From JACKJA01 sp050297015 (GTDB taxonomy: Bacteria; Pseudomonadota; Alphaproteobacteria; Micavibrionales; Micavibrionaceae): 64,000 nucleotides of DNA. Under the pieces are notes generated by a model, which ran no database searches, was not told the origin of the DNA, and saw only the letters and a list, made by a program, of their open reading frames with translations. Every line of letters begins with the position of its first letter. Positions within the stretch are counted from its first letter, which is position 1. Made by a program: the position numbers and the translations under genes. The stretch covers positions 186,001 to 250,000 of the forward strand of contig JBNKRZ010000005.1 in NCBI GenBank assembly GCA_050297015.1, written 5' to 3'. This document shows positions 25,600-32,999 of this stretch, piece by piece.

Positions 25600-25671
25600 G
25601 AGCGTCAATCTACAGTCTTGTGTGCCGGGGCGCTATAAAATTGTCTTATGCTGCCTGTGAATTGCGGGCAT

Positions 25672-25704
25672 AAAAAAACCGGGCTACAGGAACCCGGTTT
25701 TTCG
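25672..25704 (-). terminator. Rho-independent terminator after rplI
   Basis: On the minus strand ACCGGG/CCCGGT (25693-25698 with 25678-25683) forms a stem with a 9-nt loop and is followed by a run of T (complement of A at 25672-25678). The stem is also followed by TTTTT on the plus strand, so it could act in both directions. It ends the rpsF-rpsR-rplI transcript. Confidence 0.8.
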
Positions 25705-25725
25705 TGTTTGTATCGAAAAAGCGTT

Positions 25726-26499
25726 TTAGGCGTCTTCGGATTTTTCTGCTTCGGATTCTTCAGCCTCGGCGGAGGCTTCCTCCTCGGCAGCTTGTTCAGC
25801 AGCTTTCGCGGCTTTTTCAGCTTCCTTAGCAGCCCGTTTTTCTTCTTCTTCGGCAGCTTTTGCAGCGTCTTCTTCAGCCTTTTCTTTTTCGGCTTCCAGA
25901 GCTGTTTCTTCGAGCATTTCTTCTTTCGCGGCTTCCGCAGCTTCGTCAGCAACAGCCTCGGCGGATGCTTGCTCTTCCGCTTCTTCCTCTGCACCGGCGA
26001 TCAAGGCGCGGCCTGTTTCAGCCTGAATTTTCGCTTCTTCGCTAGAACGGGCGATGTTCAGGATTAGCTCGGTTTTGACTTCCGGGTGCAGGGCCAGTGT
26101 TACAGGCGTTAGGCCAATCATTTTGATGGCGTGATTCAAAATAACGTGCTGGCGGGTGATGGCCTCACCGGTTTGCTCGGCTATGGCCGCGGCAATATCA
26201 CGTGAAGTGACGGAGCCGTACAAGTGACCGCTTTCCGAAGCGTGACGGATAAGGCTGATTTTAACGCCGTTCAGTTTTTTGGCTTGCTTTTCAGCATCTT
26301 TCGCGGCAGCAGTGCTTTGCTTTTCCAACGCGGATTTTTGTGCTTCAAAATAAGCCACATTATCCTTTGTTGCGCGCAGCGCTTTGTTTTGCGGCAGCAG
26401 GTAATTCCGTGCATAACCGGGTTTTACTTTCACAACATCGCCCATCTTACCGAGGGAATCGACGCGCTCCAGCAAAATAATTTCCATTGCAGAAGACAT
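25726..26499 (-). CDS. rplI: 50S ribosomal protein L9 with long acidic C-terminal extension
   Basis: 257 residues against about 150 in a typical L9. The first 150 residues are L9: MEIILLERVDSLGKMGDVVKVKPGYARNYL-type N-domain and a C-domain ending EVKTELILNIARSSEEA. From about residue 155 the chain is almost only Ala, Glu, Lys and Asp (AEEEAEEQASAEAVADEAAEAAKEE and similar), likely an extended helix or coiled coil. The start at 26499 has AAAGGA 10 nt upstream; a second ATG four codons later lacks a site. It is the last gene of the rpsF-rpsR-rplI operon. Confidence 0.93.
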   Translation of the reverse strand: MSSAMEIILLERVDSLGKMGDVVKVKPGYARNYLLPQNKALRATKDNVAYFEAQKSALEKQSTAAAKDAEKQAKKLNGVKISLIRHASESGHLYGSVTSRDIAAAIAEQTGEAITRQHVILNHAIKMIGLTPVTLALHPEVKTELILNIARSSEEAKIQAETGRALIAGAEEEAEEQASAEAVADEAAEAAKEEMLEETALEAEKEKAEEDAAKAAEEEEKRAAKEAEKAAKAAEQAAEEEASAEAEESEAEKSEDA

Positions 26500-26524
26500 A
26501 GTCTTTGTTTCCTTTCAATCTCTG

Positions 26525-26800
26525 TTAGCGTGAACGGTGAGTGGTGTCCATTTCCTGACGCACGTAGGGAAGCAGCGCCATGAAACGGGCGCGCTTGATG
26601 GCGCGGGCCAGTTCACGTTGTTTCTTTTGGGATACGGCCGTGATCCGGCTAGGGACGATTTTCCCGCGCTCGGAGATGTAACGGCCCAGCGTTCTTGTAT
26701 CTTTCCAGTCGATCGCCGGGGCATTTTCGCCGGAGAACGGGCAGGTTTTCTTACGTTTAAAGAACGGACGTTTTGTTGTCTGTGTATCTGCGGCACTCAT
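26525..26800 (-). CDS. rpsR: 30S ribosomal protein S18
   Basis: 91 residues from the ATG at 26800, which has GAAGGAGG 9 nt upstream. The core KRKKTCPFSGENAPAIDWKDTRTLGRYISERGKIVPSRITAVSQKKQREL contains the S18 signature; the C-terminus is basic (AIKRARFMALLPYV). S18 sits on the 30S platform next to S6. Second gene of the operon, 25 bp before rplI and 1 bp after rpsF. Confidence 0.96.
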   Translation of the reverse strand: MSAADTQTTKRPFFKRKKTCPFSGENAPAIDWKDTRTLGRYISERGKIVPSRITAVSQKKQRELARAIKRARFMALLPYVRQEMDTTHRSR

Positions 26801-26801
26801 C

Positions 26802-27161
26802 TTATGCGGCCTCCTTCTCGTTCGTATCGCTGTCGCGATCATTTTTGTTCATCATGATAGACGGACCGTCGGACAGTTCGTCTTCGCGCAGGGACATATA
26901 ACGCATAACGTCTTCGTTCAAACGCATTTGACGTTCCATTTCCAGCAAAGCCGGAGCCGGTGTGTCGGATTCGATCAACACGTAGTGACCCTTGCGGTTT
27001 TTGTTGATTTTGTAAGCCAGTTGGCGCAGACCCCAGTTTTCGGTCTTATGGATTTTACCATCGCCATCTTTGATGATTTGGCAGAATTGTTCCGTCATGG
27101 TTTCCACTTGTGCGGATGACAGATCCTGCCGTGCGATAAACACGGTTTCGTAGTAAGGCAT
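26802..27161 (-). CDS. rpsF: 30S ribosomal protein S6
   Basis: 119 residues from the ATG at 27161, with AGAGGAG 8 nt upstream. It has the S6 ferredoxin-like fold signature YYETVFIARQDLSSAQVE and ENWGLRQLAYKINKNRKGHYVLIE, and an acidic/basic mixed C-terminal tail of about 20 residues (MMNKNDRDSDTNEKEAA). It is the first gene of rpsF-rpsR-rplI and divergent from fabD; the 272-bp gap holds both promoters but I see no convincing consensus except a TATAAT at 27411-27416 on the fabD side. Confidence 0.96.
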   Translation of the reverse strand: MPYYETVFIARQDLSSAQVETMTEQFCQIIKDGDGKIHKTENWGLRQLAYKINKNRKGHYVLIESDTPAPALLEMERQMRLNEDVMRYMSLREDELSDGPSIMMNKNDRDSDTNEKEAA

Positions 27162-27433
27162 CAATTTTCTCCTCTTGGATAAGCCTTTAAGGCATATGAA
27201 CACCATGTTCACAGCCCAAAAACAAAGCTGACCTCATACATAAAGCCAGCGAGGTTTATTAACGGTGGCGCACTATTGCGGATTTTAAAGCTAAAAGCAA
27301 GGAAAATGTTTACGGTGTGGCTTTGTTTCTGCACGGGGGAGGATAAGGCCCAACTATGACTTGATTGCCGGACGTGGCCACGCTATCAAGGGCGGTGGAA
27401 GGTCATTATTTATAATATATAGGGTTTAAAATT

Positions 27434-28381
27434 ATGAAACGTACATTCGTATTCCCCGGTCAAGGCTCTCAATTCGTTGGTATGGGTAAGGATCTGGCCG
27501 AAGCTTTCCCGGAGGCGCGCCATACATTTGAAGAGGTGAATGACGCGTTGGGGCAGGATTTGAGTGCTTTGATGTTCGAAGGGCCGGAAGCGGATTTAAA
27601 TATGACGGCCAATACCCAGCCTGCTTTAATGGCAGTATCTATGGCAGTGGTTAATGTCTTAACACGGCAGGGCGGCTTGCAACTGGATAAAGTATGCGAC
27701 TTTGTGGCGGGGCATTCTCTAGGTGAATACAGTGCTCTGACGGCTGTCGGGGCGTTGGAGCTGGCGACAACGGCGAAGCTTTTGAGAATACGCGGTGAAG
27801 CTATGCAGGAAGCCGTTCCCGTGGGTAAGGGCGCGATGGCGGCGATTCTGGGGCTTGAGTTTGAGGACGTGCAAGCTATCGCCGCGCAGGCCTCGGATGA
27901 TAAGGAAATCTGTCAGGCGGCCAATGATAACTCCGACGGGCAGGTTGTTGTGTCCGGCCATAAGGCGGCTGTGGCGGCGGCGATTGCTCTGGCGCAGGAA
28001 AAAGGTGCCCGCCGCGCGATTGAGCTGCCGGTGAGTGCGCCGTTCCATTGCACCTTGATGGCGCCGGCGGCGCAGCGCATGGCTACGGCGCTGGCCGATA
28101 CGGACATCCGTCGCCCTTGTGTGCCGGTGGTGGCTAACGTGGTGGCGGAAGCCGTATCCGAGCCTTCCGATATTCGGCGGTTGCTGGTCGATCAAATTAC
28201 CGGCACAGTGCGCTGGCGCGAATCGGTTCAGTGGATGGCCGCGCAAGGCGTTGAGGAAATGGTCGAACTGGGCGCGGGGAAAGTGCTGTGTGGTCTGATT
28301 AAGCGGATTAACAAAGATGTGGCGTGCGAGGCTGTCGGTACGCCGGAGCAGGTCGAAAGCTTGATTGAGAGGCTGCAATAA
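27434..28381 (+). CDS. fabD: Malonyl-CoA:ACP transacylase
   Basis: 315 residues. It starts FVFPGQGSQFVGMGKDL, and the catalytic serine is in GHSLGEYSAL near residue 95; the histidine lies in ELPVSAPFHCTLMAPAA. It loads malonyl groups onto ACP for fatty-acid synthesis in the cytoplasm. It is the first gene of fabD, a C39-like gene, fabG, acpP, fabF and mltG, all on the plus strand. Confidence 0.96.
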   Translation: MKRTFVFPGQGSQFVGMGKDLAEAFPEARHTFEEVNDALGQDLSALMFEGPEADLNMTANTQPALMAVSMAVVNVLTRQGGLQLDKVCDFVAGHSLGEYSALTAVGALELATTAKLLRIRGEAMQEAVPVGKGAMAAILGLEFEDVQAIAAQASDDKEICQAANDNSDGQVVVSGHKAAVAAAIALAQEKGARRAIELPVSAPFHCTLMAPAAQRMATALADTDIRRPCVPVVANVVAEAVSEPSDIRRLLVDQITGTVRWRESVQWMAAQGVEEMVELGAGKVLCGLIKRINKDVACEAVGTPEQVESLIERLQ

Positions 28382-28394
28382 GATTTTTGTGCTG

Positions 28395-28456
28395 TCATGA
28401 AGAATCTTTTTTATTTCTTCTTATTATTACAGATCCTTCACTGACGTTCAGGATAA
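28395..28456. repeat. Degenerate palindromic element (GTCAT...GATAAC type)
   Basis: Between fabD and the next gene, TGTCATGAAGAATCT and AGATCCTTCACTGACGTTCAGGATAACA form a loose inverted repeat. The ends look like the TGTCAT..GAAGGATCT / AGATTCTTC..AATGACA palindromes at 32907-32977 and in polA. It is probably a decayed copy. Confidence 0.4.
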
Positions 28457-28472
28457 CAATTATTGAATTATC

Positions 28473-29135
28473 ATGACACAAACACCTCCCTTCCATCCCA
28501 ATCCTGACGACACGCACTGCCAGCAATGCTGTATGCGCATGGGGTATGAATTTTTCCATCCCGAAAAAAGCTGGACGTGGGAGGCGCTCGACGATTTAAG
28601 CGGTAAAATTCCCGGCAAATATGCATGGTACATGCGGCTTTATATCGCGACGGCGGCGCTAGGCTATGATGTCGTGGTCTATGATATCGTCGACTATCCC
28701 GCATTTATCAAAGATGCCAAAGGCTATTTAAAGGCCAATTACGGCGCGGGCCGGGCGGAAGATATCCTGAAAAACTCCGTTATGGATGTGGTGGTTGAGG
28801 ATGCGCGGGAATTGCTGGTAACGGACGGCGTGACCATTCATCAGAAGAACTATGGTTTTGATGATTTGAAGACGTTGCTTGATGAGGGCTATTTGCTCCT
28901 GACCATGGTCGATGAAGCCATTCTGGCAGGTGTTGAGGACCGCGCGATTTCCCATTCAATTTTGATTCACGGTTATGATGATGACGGCTTCATTGTCCAT
29001 AACCCTGGTGTAAAATCGCTGGACAGTGGAGAGGCGAACCAGCATATTGCTTACGATCTTTTCCGCCGTGCCTGCACATTAAATGAGCGCGGCGATACCG
29101 GAAAACTGATGGCGTTTAAGCCGAAAGAAAAATAA
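28473..29135 (+). CDS. Papain-like (C39-like) domain protein between fabD and fabG
   Basis: 220 residues, no signal peptide. The N-terminus has a cysteine cluster CQQCCMRM (residues 16-23), and near residue 160 a segment SHSILIHGYDDDGFIVHNPG looks like the His and Asp/Asn block of C39-like cysteine peptidases (H followed by GYD and NP). The middle contains hydrophobic and acidic stretches that I do not recognise. Which cysteine would be catalytic is not clear. Family members include bacteriocin-processing enzymes and many uncharacterised proteins. It interrupts the usual fabD-fabG order and starts 91 bp after fabD. Confidence 0.55.
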   Translation: MTQTPPFHPNPDDTHCQQCCMRMGYEFFHPEKSWTWEALDDLSGKIPGKYAWYMRLYIATAALGYDVVVYDIVDYPAFIKDAKGYLKANYGAGRAEDILKNSVMDVVVEDARELLVTDGVTIHQKNYGFDDLKTLLDEGYLLLTMVDEAILAGVEDRAISHSILIHGYDDDGFIVHNPGVKSLDSGEANQHIAYDLFRRACTLNERGDTGKLMAFKPKEK

Positions 29136-29149
29136 CGAAAGGATAAAAC

Positions 29150-29887
29150 ATGTTCGATCTGACAGGTAAAACCGCGCTGGTGACGGGCGCGACGGGTGGC
29201 ATTGGCGGCGCGATTGCCAAGGCGTTGCATGCGGCGGGCGCGGTTGTTGCACTTTCCGGGCGTAATGAAGACAAGCTCAAGGCGTTGGCCGGGGCGCTGG
29301 GCGAACGGGTTCATGTGATTCCCGCCGATCTATCGAGCGCCGAAGGCGTGGACAAGCTGGTTGCTGATGCAACGGTGGCGATGGAGCGCATTGATATCCT
29401 CGTCAATAATGCGGGCCTGACTCGCGATGGGCTGTCCATGCGGATGAAGGACGAAGACTGGCAAGAGGTTTTGGATGTGAATCTGACCGCGCCGTTTCGC
29501 CTTGCTCGCGCGGTGCAGCGCGGCATGATGAAAAACCGCTTTGGCCGGATCGTGAATATTTCCTCCATCGTTGGTGTGACGGGGAACCCGGGTCAGACGA
29601 ACTATTGCGCTTCTAAGGCCGGGATGATCGGCTGGACCAAGGCGATGGCGGCGGAGCTGGCTGCGCGCGGCATTACGCTTAACTGTATTGCGCCGGGCTT
29701 CATTGCGACGGCGATGACGGATGCGCTGAATGACACGCAAAAAGACGCGATTAACAAAAACATCCCGGCAGGCCGTATGGGTACGAGTGATGAGATTGCT
29801 GCTGCCGCGGTATATTTGGCCTCCGATGAAGCCGCTTATGTCACCGGCCAGACCATTCATGTAAACGGCGGCATGGCCATGATCTAG
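29150..29887 (+). CDS. fabG: 3-oxoacyl-ACP reductase
   Basis: 245 residues, a short-chain dehydrogenase. The dinucleotide motif is TGATGGIG at about 12-19, NNAG follows, and the catalytic set is Ser in NISSIVG, Tyr and Lys in YCASKAG. The C-terminus ends in GQTIHVNGGMAMI, the FabG signature. It reduces 3-ketoacyl-ACP with NADPH. It starts 14 bp after the C39-like gene with an AAAGGA site. Confidence 0.95.
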   Translation: MFDLTGKTALVTGATGGIGGAIAKALHAAGAVVALSGRNEDKLKALAGALGERVHVIPADLSSAEGVDKLVADATVAMERIDILVNNAGLTRDGLSMRMKDEDWQEVLDVNLTAPFRLARAVQRGMMKNRFGRIVNISSIVGVTGNPGQTNYCASKAGMIGWTKAMAAELAARGITLNCIAPGFIATAMTDALNDTQKDAINKNIPAGRMGTSDEIAAAAVYLASDEAAYVTGQTIHVNGGMAMI

Positions 29888-29989
29888 AGCTTCGCCTTTT
29901 CCCGCGGGCGCTTCGTTAAATTGCGGCTCGCGTAGGTTTGACTACGCCTCGCCTTATTTGCCTTGCTCCGCGAGAAAATGCTGTGCTCT
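29886..29989. repeat. Imperfect palindrome downstream of fabG
   Basis: 104 bp between fabG and acpP with inverted ends AGAGCTTCGCCTTTTCCCGCGG and CCGCGAGAAAATGCTGTGCTCT, and an inner inverted pair around GCGTAGGTTTGACTACGC. It is organised like the other intergenic palindromes here but has different sequence. Confidence 0.5.
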
Positions 29990-30143
29990 TATCCACATCT
30001 GTAGTGGTTGGCAGGGTGTAAAAGGGCTGGTCAGCCGGGATAAGTTATGATACTCCCAAACAAATTGCTTGATTTTAGAAAACAGGGCGGTTAGGGTCCG
30101 TCCGGATTTTGAACTTTAAACAAACAAAAGGTAAGGAAGAGCG

Positions 30144-30383
30144 ATGAGTGACATTGCCGAACGCGTAGCGAAAATTGTTGTTGAACACTTGGGTGTCGAC
30201 GAAGGTAAAGTTGTGGAAGGGGCCAGCTTCATTGATGATCTGGGCGCTGATTCCCTCGGTACCGTTGAATTGGTTATGGCTTTTGAAGAGGAATTCAACA
30301 TTGAGATTCCGGATGATGCAGCCGAGAAAATTCAAACAGTTGGCGATGCTGTCAGCTTTATTAAAGAAAACGTTGCTGAGTAA
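30144..30383 (+). CDS. acpP: Acyl carrier protein
   Basis: 79 residues, acidic, with the phosphopantetheine attachment serine in DDLGADSLGTVELVMAFEEEF (Ser37). The usual motif is DSLDTVE; here the residue two after the serine is Gly, a minor change. It carries acyl intermediates for fatty-acid and lipid synthesis and is activated by AcpS, encoded at 38594. It has AAGGAAGAG upstream. Confidence 0.96.
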   Translation: MSDIAERVAKIVVEHLGVDEGKVVEGASFIDDLGADSLGTVELVMAFEEEFNIEIPDDAAEKIQTVGDAVSFIKENVAE

Positions 30384-30465
30384 TCTCGGCCGTTGGTCTT
30401 TTTGAAATATGATATGAGGCTTGTGTCATACCGGACGCGGCCTCATTTTTCTTTGGGAGATGGAA

Positions 30466-31743
30466 ATGACTAAAAGACGCGTTGTTGTAACAGGTATGGG
30501 AATGGTCTCGCCTCTGGGCGTGGGCGTGGAGCGAAACTGGAGCCGGATTACGGCCGGGGAAAGCGGCATCCGCAAAATCGACACGTTCGATGCTTCGGAT
30601 ATTACCTCGCAAATTGCAGGGCTAATACCAAAGACGGAAGAAGAAAATCCCACTGATGGCGCGTTTAACATTGATCTCTACGTTCCCAAGCCCGACCAGC
30701 GCAAGATGGATGTTTTTATCGCCTATGGTATGGCTGCGGCGCAGGAAGCTATCGAAGATTCCGGTTGGCAACCAACGGATGAAGAAGACTTATACCGCAC
30801 CGGCGTTTTGATTGGTTCCGGTATTGGCGGGTTGGATACGATGTACAAAAACTCGATTATCCTGAACGAAAGAGGCCCGCGGCGCTTGTCACCGTTTTCT
30901 GTCCCGGCGATGTTGATTAACCTGATCTCTGGCCATGTTTCGATTAAGTATGGTTTTAAGGGGCCGAATCACTCGGTTGTGACGGCTTGTGCTACGGGGA
31001 CGCACGCGATTGGCGATTCGGCACGGCTGATTGCTTATGGCGATGCCGATGTGATGGTAGCGGGTGGTGCGGAGGCTGCCGTTTGCCGTTTGGGCGTGGC
31101 GAGTTTTGCGGCGGCGCGTGCACTCTCAACAGGGTATAATGACAATCCCACAGAAGCTTCCCGCCCATTTGATGAAGACCGCGATGGCTTTGTCATTGCC
31201 GAAGGCTCCGGCGTTGTTATTTTGGAAGAATACGAACATGCCAAGGCGCGCGGCGCGAAAATCTATGGTGAGGTTATTGGTTATGGTCTATCGGGTGATG
31301 CCTATCACATTACAACGCCAGCCGAAGGTGGCGATGGCGGCTACCGCGCGATGAAAGCAGCGCTGGGCAATGCCGGAATCAATCCGGAAGATGTCGGTTA
31401 TATCAATGCACACGGCACCTCCACGCCGGTTGGTGACGGGATCGAATGCACGGCGATTAAACGCTTGTTTGCGGGTGCGCTGGATACGATGTCTATGTCC
31501 TCGACCAAATCGGCTATCGGGCATTTGCTCGGTGCGGCGGGTGCGGTTGAGGCGATCTATACGCTCAAAGCGCTCCAGACAGGCACGTTGCCGCCGACCT
31601 TGAACCTCGAAAATGTCTCTGAGCCTTGCCAGGGGATCGACCTTGTGCCGAAAGTGGCGAAGGACAAAGCGGTTGATATAGCTCTGTCCAACTCCTTTGG
31701 CTTCGGTGGAACAAACGCCAGCTTGGTGATGAAGAAAGTGTAA
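30466..31743 (+). CDS. fabF: 3-oxoacyl-ACP synthase II
   Basis: 425 residues from the ATG at 30466; GGGAG lies 6 nt upstream, while the in-frame codons further up lack a site. The catalytic Cys is in VVTACATGTHAIGDSARLI, and the two active-site His are in NAHGTSTPVGDG and KSAIGHLLGAAGAVE. It condenses malonyl-ACP with acyl-ACP and is important for unsaturated fatty acids. The stop overlaps the mltG start by one base (TAATG), so they are translationally coupled. Confidence 0.95.
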   Translation: MTKRRVVVTGMGMVSPLGVGVERNWSRITAGESGIRKIDTFDASDITSQIAGLIPKTEEENPTDGAFNIDLYVPKPDQRKMDVFIAYGMAAAQEAIEDSGWQPTDEEDLYRTGVLIGSGIGGLDTMYKNSIILNERGPRRLSPFSVPAMLINLISGHVSIKYGFKGPNHSVVTACATGTHAIGDSARLIAYGDADVMVAGGAEAAVCRLGVASFAAARALSTGYNDNPTEASRPFDEDRDGFVIAEGSGVVILEEYEHAKARGAKIYGEVIGYGLSGDAYHITTPAEGGDGGYRAMKAALGNAGINPEDVGYINAHGTSTPVGDGIECTAIKRLFAGALDTMSMSSTKSAIGHLLGAAGAVEAIYTLKALQTGTLPPTLNLENVSEPCQGIDLVPKVAKDKAVDIALSNSFGFGGTNASLVMKKV

Positions 31744-32741
31744 TGCGCATTTTTCTGAGCATTGTTGCCGTTCATTTGCTCCTGATCGGAGTGATTGCCG
31801 CCGGGATCGGCTGGTGGGGATGGCAGCAATATCAAGCGCCGGGGCCGTTGGCTGAAAGCAAGCTGATCGACATTCCCCGCGGCTATGGTGTTTCTCTGAT
31901 TGCTGATCGTCTGAAACAGCAAGGCATTATCACCAAACCATTATTATTCCGGTTGGCGGCGCGCCTGATGGATAAGCAGACAGCTTTGAAAGCGGGAGAA
32001 TATGAGGTGCCCGCCGGGATTTCCCTTAAACAGCTTTTAGTTATGCTGGAAACCGGCGCGGTGTATCAGCGCAAATTCACCATCCCCGAAGGGCTGACTA
32101 GTTGGCAGATTGTAAATCTTCTAAATGATGTTGAGGGGATGGAGGGAGCTGTTGACGAAATACCGGTGGAGGGCACGCTTTTGCCGGAAACTTATCAGTT
32201 TGTGCGCGGAGAAGATCGCAGCAAAAAAATCGTGCAAATGCAAAAAGCCATGGAGCAAACGCTGAATGAGTTGTGGGAGAGCCGGGCGGCGGATTTACCG
32301 ATTGAGACCAAGGAAGAGGCGCTGGTTTTGGCCTCTATCGTCGAAAAAGAAACGGGCGTGTCGGAAGAGCGCCGCCGTGTGGCGGGGGTGTTTATCAACC
32401 GCTTGCGCAAAGGGATTGCTCTGCAAACCGATCCGACCGTGATTTATGCCCTGACCAAGGGGGAAATCCAAAGCGATGGGAAAGGGCCGTTGGGGCGGCG
32501 CTTGCTTAAAAAAGACCTTGAGATTGACTCGCCGTATAACACTTATAAATATCCGGGCTTGCCGCCGGGGCCGATTGCTAATCCGGGGCGGGATGCCATT
32601 GCTGCCGTTCTAAATCCGGAAGCGCATGATTTTATTTATTTTGTGGCCGATGGCAGTGGCGGGCATGTCTTTGCCAAAACACTGGCCGAACATAACAGCA
32701 ATGTTGCGAAATGGCGCAAGATACGAAGAAGCCAAAAATAA
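31743..32741 (+). CDS. mltG: Endolytic murein transglycosylase
   Basis: 332 residues. An N-terminal membrane anchor (about residues 4-26) is followed by a LysM-like region and the YceG domain, with the catalytic Glu in LASIVEKETGV, followed by RVAGVFINRLRKGIALQTDPTVIYAL and NTYKYPGLPPGPIANPG. It cuts new glycan strands, terminating peptidoglycan polymerisation. The last gene of the fab operon, a common alphaproteobacterial arrangement, coupled to fabF by a 1-bp overlap. Confidence 0.95.
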   Translation: MRIFLSIVAVHLLLIGVIAAGIGWWGWQQYQAPGPLAESKLIDIPRGYGVSLIADRLKQQGIITKPLLFRLAARLMDKQTALKAGEYEVPAGISLKQLLVMLETGAVYQRKFTIPEGLTSWQIVNLLNDVEGMEGAVDEIPVEGTLLPETYQFVRGEDRSKKIVQMQKAMEQTLNELWESRAADLPIETKEEALVLASIVEKETGVSEERRRVAGVFINRLRKGIALQTDPTVIYALTKGEIQSDGKGPLGRRLLKKDLEIDSPYNTYKYPGLPPGPIANPGRDAIAAVLNPEAHDFIYFVADGSGGHVFAKTLAEHNSNVAKWRKIRRSQK

Positions 32742-32760
32742 AAGCTTGCGCAGCTTTTTT
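32741..32760 (+). terminator. Terminator after mltG
   Basis: AAAGCT/AGCTTT stem with a TGCGC loop, running into six T, starting at the mltG stop codon. The stem is short, but the position is right for the end of the fab-mltG operon. A stronger hairpin lies at 32829-32883. Confidence 0.6.
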
Positions 32761-32828
32761 GTTTGCCCTTATAAAGGGTTTATGACTTTGAGAGAAAATG
32801 CAAACCTGCTGCTTCTACTCCTTCCCCG

Positions 32829-32883
32829 CCCCTGAATGGGTAGCGGGCGTTTTTGATACGCCCACGTTCAGGGGTTTTAATTT
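32829..32883 (+). terminator. Long hairpin terminator downstream of mltG
   Basis: CCCCTGAA (32829-32836) pairs with TTCAGGGG (32867-32874), with an inner pair GCGGGCGT/ACGCCCAC, and TTTTAATTT follows. It looks like a second, stronger terminator of the same operon. Confidence 0.7.
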
Positions 32884-32906
32884 CATAAAAATTTGTTTAA
32901 TTGAAG

Positions 32907-32977
32907 TGTCATCCTGAGCTACGGGCGAAGGATCTTAAATTTGAATGAAAAGATTCTTCACTTCGTTCAGAATGACA
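32907..32977. repeat. Palindromic repeat of the TGTCATCCTGAG type
   Basis: 71 bp upstream of leuA with ends TGTCATCCTGAG and CTTCGTTCAGAATGACA, and the inner pair GAAGGATCT/AGATTCTTC. The core GGGCGAAGGATCT also occurs in the copy inside polA (62768-62828, GTAGGCGAAGGATCT). The same type of palindrome is dispersed in many bacterial genomes. Confidence 0.8.
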
Positions 32978-32999
32978 GGGAAGGAATAAAGGAAAAACT

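Noticed and set aside
25605..25994. Lys/Pro-rich frame overlapping the 3' end of rplI
   Set aside because: It is the frame-shifted reading of the Ala/Glu-rich L9 tail and has no start signal of its own.
27411..27416. TATAAT promoter for fabD
   Set aside because: No matching -35 hexamer at the right spacing, so only mentioned in passing.
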